Shown: positions 60,385-64,000 of the stretch, in pieces | Numbering within the stretch: the stretch's first letter is position 1 | How the letters are laid out: each line of letters opens with the position of its first letter | NCBI GenBank assembly: GCA_905183005.1 | Contig: CAJJDO010000045.1 | Location: forward strand, 124,001 to 188,000 | Source of the DNA: Paramecium pentaurelia | Lineage: Eukaryota > Ciliophora > Oligohymenophorea > Peniculida > Parameciidae | DNA length: 64,000 nucleotides | Direction: 5' to 3' | Made by a program: the position numbers and the translations under genes | Notes under the pieces: model-generated | Told to the model about the DNA's origin: nothing | The model's input: the letters and a program-made list of their open reading frames with translations, nothing else | Databases searched by the model: none

Positions 60385-63300
60385 CAATTATCTTATTATT
60401 CTTATTCTTATTATTATTCTTAATTTTCTTCATTATTTTGAGGTAGTATTGGATCTTATTATTCTATGGGTTTATTAGGGCTTTACTTAATATTTGATTT
60501 TTCTAGTAATATAAAATAATATATATACTTGGAAAAATAGGTTGTCTATTTTATTCAACTGTTTTAATCTCTTTCCATTAATTTATATCCTCTTCTAATC
60601 TTTTGTTTGCCTCTAAAATATTAAATATATTTAATACCTTATTTTCTCATTTTATTTGGTTTCTTTTTAGCTTCAACTTCTATCAAATACCTGAATCTTA
60701 ATTCTATTCCAGTTTTATCATTTGGTAATGCCAAATAAGTAATTAATGCATCCAAAGTCTATTCATTATAATTTTATCCAGTGACATTATCAGTTCCAAT
60801 TATATCATTTAATGCTTAATAATTATCTAGAATTAGTGCTTCTTTATCCATTTTCTTTTTCTCTTCTAATTCTTTTTTTGCTGCTTCTAATCTTCTCTCT
60901 TACTCTGATTATACTTCTTTAATTCTATTGAGCATAAATTCCTTTGTTTATTATGTTCTTTTAATTGATTTAGGAGATTAATCTTATGGCAATTCTTAAT
61001 TATCTTATTTTTAAGGTCTAGGTTCTTTAATACTTTTGGCCAATTTATTAAAGAATTCATATCCTTTTATACTAATTCGAAAGAGTGCTTCTAGAAATTC
61101 AACATAATCTAAAGATGCTGGTATTTCATTGGATCTATATGTAATAGCATTAAAGACTCTAATAAATTCAATTTGTGATATAATATCTGGATAAATTCTG
61201 AATCTATCTCCAAACCACATCCATAATTTCAAAGGTATTTATTTAAAATCAATCATTTCAATAGATTTGTAATATTCTAATTACAATAATTCATATAAAT
61301 AACTTAATTTAAAGTTATTATTAGTAAAAATAGTTTAATAAATTGGATTTCTAAATATTTTGACAATTAATTCACTTGTTGCCTTTTCTTTGACTTTTAT
61401 TTATTCACCTTTCTTTTCTATATTTTTATATAAAACTTCATGCATTTTTTAATGATCCAATTCCATTTTTTTTCTTTCTTCAGCAGCCATTTAAATTTTA
61501 ATTTATTCTGCTTTAAATATTTCACCATATTATTCAATTTTCTTTTGATTAAATAATTTAAATTCTTCCTTTTTTTTTTATATTTCTTCTGCTTTTTATT
61601 TTTTCTCTAATAATTCTCTTTTGATTCTTTCTTATTCTTCTTCCTTTTATTTTTAAGATATTTTATCTTTTTATTATTTCAAATAAGCTTCTTATTCTTT
61701 TTACTTTTCTTCTTAACGAATTTTTTTAGGATCTTTCTAAGCAGCCTTTGCTTCTTCTTCCTTTTATTTTAATTATCTTTCTTTTTTCAATTTTTCCAAT
61801 TTTGCTTTTGCTTATTCATGATTTTTTTATATTTTTTCATCTCTTAATTTATTTTCTTCATCTTCTTTCTTTTTCTCTTCCAATTTATCCTATTAAACTT
61901 TATTAATTATATTCCATTTTCTAGTAATTGTTTTTTAATTATTTTCTACTGCATATATCATATCTTCTAAAACATCAGCTACTTATTCTACTAATAATCT
62001 TTATTTAGGTTAATTATATGGTATTTAAGCCAATTCTAATTTAATACCCAAACTATATTATCTAAATGGTTCTATTTCTAAATTTCTTTTTGGTTATGTT
62101 GGTACATTTGTTAATGATTATGAAACTGATGCAGATTTCCTCATTGATTTATTCTTTTATTCCATATAATGATCTTTTTCTAAATTTTATTTAACTTTAG
62201 ATTCTACATATCCTAACATATTGGGTCTACATACAAGTTAGAATTCTTTTGAGGTTATTGGTTCAATTAAATGACAATTGCAAATCTTGAAAACTATATC
62301 ATCCATAATTGAATATGCAATTGTATTAGAATCTTATTATTCAAATGCATAATTAAATTTAATAATTTCTTCCTTCTAAGTTTTATAACCTTCTGGTAAT
62401 ACATATTTTGGATCTTCTGCTAATTTTTTATTGAATTCTTTAATAACATCTTTTTAATCAAAAAACATATTATCTGGATCATCATAAAGTTAAGTATTCT
62501 ATCCTTTTGCTGCTGTAACTTATTTCATTCTTTGAATCATCATTTCAATACAAGTATGTGGTTAAATATATTTAGTTCTCTTAGTAAATAGAATACAAGC
62601 ATATTAAGTAATAATATGTTTAAATCCTTCATAATTGAAATTTGTCAATTCATTTTTACATTTCAAAAGTTAAATTGCAATAGATCTCATTAAAGCATGT
62701 ACTTATTCTCTAGATACTTTAAATACTAATTCATAATCTTTAAGAAATGCCCACAATTCAGGTTCATTTATAGTATCTGATTAATCTTTTAATTCATCAA
62801 AATCTTTTGGTTTTATAATTTTATTTCCTGAATTAGCATATTTAAAGAAAACATATTTAAATATCTTATGATATTTTCTAAAGAGTTATTCAACTAAATA
62901 ACGTTCTCTATCTTCTTCTAATTATAAATCCCATACTTCATATTCTGTTAATCCATGTTTATTTGGTTAAGCTGCACTTTTTGATCCATCCTTAAATACT
63001 AAATTTGTTTCCCTATCTTTAGTAATTGATACACCTTATTCAATTGATCTTTTTTCTAATTATTTTCTTAAATTCACTTTTTATTTTTGTTAAGCTTCTT
63101 TCATTTATTCAATTTTTTATGCTTCATTAGTTGTTTTATCATCAAATTATTTCTTGATTGTTTCCAATTTTTCTAATACTTTAGGATCTGCTTTAGTAGT
63201 TTTTAAAGAAGCTAAAGAATATTATTCTTCTTTAGATAATTTAATAGATCCTATAGATCGAGAATTAAATGGAATTAATTAATCATCATCTTCAGGAGGT

Positions 63301-64000
63301 CCTTACAATTTACTTGCTTATTATTCACGATATTCAATTTCATATTATTCTAATATTCTCTCTGCATTTCCAAATAATTCTAATATTGCCATCATTCCTT
63401 TTGAATTTCTTTTACTAAATTATTTTATTTATATATTGGTATGTGCAATTAATGGTTTTATTTTCTCATTCAATAATTATTATTAAAATTATATAATTGT
63501 TCGAATAATTTCAACTATTTAATTACGTTTTTATGCACCAATTGGATCTTTTACTTATCTCTTTTTTTCAGATGCAAAAAACATAGCCAATGCTATTTTT
63601 ACAAATTTTAAAATAAATTCTTACATTGTCTAATTCTCTACATTCTTTGATAATATATTAATTATGATTTCAGATGATAAACTCTAATAAACTAAATTAT
63701 TTAAAAATATTTTAGCTAAGAAATCTAATAATTAAATAGCATTCTTTATTCCAATATTAAGATTTGATATGAACATAAAGAAATGCATATCAAAAGTATT
63801 TAAAATATAAGTTACTCCCTCTGATGTTTACAATTATTTAATTAAATTTTCAAGTACTAAATTTATTGGTACTGCTTCCATTATTGAAAATATGTGAATG
63901 AAATTATTTAAAATATATTCTCTTATTTATTAATTATCATGATTTTCAACCAATGACAATGTTAAACTAAATATAATTTATAATTAATATACTTTTTATA
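60385..64000 (-). CDS. large helical-repeat and coiled-coil protein, 5' end beyond window
   Basis: Runs off the right edge; about 1180 residues lie inside. Order from the edge: helical region with ARM-like hydrophobic pairs (YILNNFIHIFSIMEAVP, AIQLLDFLAKIFLNNL); IKLSKEEQYSLASLKT and a first Lys/Glu coil; a globular part (YEVWDLQLEEDRERYLVEQL, DELKDQSDTINEPELWAFL, MDDIVFKICNCHLIEPITSK); a long, very charged Lys/Glu/Gln coil (about 61450-61900); then LWMWFGDRFRIYPDIISQIE with FVEFLEAL-type helices, and a Gln/Glu/Asn-rich tail. Introns of 25 and 26 nt near the 3' end. I do not recognise the family; long charged coils with helical repeats are common in ciliary and basal-body proteins, which is inference only. 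Confidence 0.72.

Overview
The window looks like macronuclear DNA of an oligohymenophorean ciliate, most likely Paramecium or a close relative. Reading frames only make sense when TAA and TAG are read as glutamine and TGA is the sole stop. Almost every gene is cut by tiny introns of about 20-35 nt (usually GTA...TAG). The DNA is very AT-rich and genes are packed tightly on both strands, often with only 25-80 bases between them. All protein calls below were translated by hand with that code, splicing the small introns where the frame and the family conservation demanded it. In many cases the exon lengths add up to a whole number of codons.

Layout. 0.7-4.2 kb: RNF10-like RING protein with a poly-Q tract written in former stop codons, a RAD6/UBC2-type E2, and a secreted GH5 exo-beta-1,3-glucanase. 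4.3-7.4 kb: a voltage-sensor-like domain fused to an extracytosolic domain and a class III nucleotide cyclase. 7.5-10.8 kb: a coiled-coil/vWA-like/alpha-kinase protein. 11-19.8 kb: small or unrecognised genes, two 5S rRNA genes, decayed-looking DNA and two assembly duplications. 19.9-31.6 kb: a cyclic-nucleotide-binding protein, an enoyl-reductase-like oxidoreductase with poly-Q tail, a SANT+FYR chromatin protein, coiled-coil proteins, a dual-specificity phosphatase and a TVP15-like Golgi membrane protein. 32-37 kb: DUF726/TMCO4-like hydrolase, an importin-alpha-like repeat protein and a kinase with EF hands. 37.3-45.5 kb: a kinase-LRR protein, SYS1 (with an assembly duplication), a membrane-anchored cysteine synthase, and a CHIP-like TPR/U-box ligase. 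47.4-58.5 kb: ribosomal protein uS3, a CFAP36-like protein, a proline-rich protein, coiled-coil protein, C2H2 zinc finger, a MAST/RIM15-like AGC kinase and a t-SNARE. 58.8-64 kb: two tiny MGC-starting proteins in tandem and a large coiled-coil protein that runs off the right edge.

Three single N bases (11903, 16400, 42302) each mark a contig join. The sequence just after each N repeats sequence seen about 1.1 kb earlier, so these are almost certainly unmerged contig overlaps and not biological duplications. The copies of genes they create should not be counted.

Together the genes cover signalling (cyclase, cyclic-nucleotide-binding protein, five protein kinases, a phosphatase), ubiquitin/proteostasis (E2, RING, U-box), Golgi trafficking (SYS1, TVP15-like, t-SNARE) and cilia (CFAP36-like). 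No operon logic is implied. No tRNA, CRISPR array, telomeric repeat or transposon was seen.
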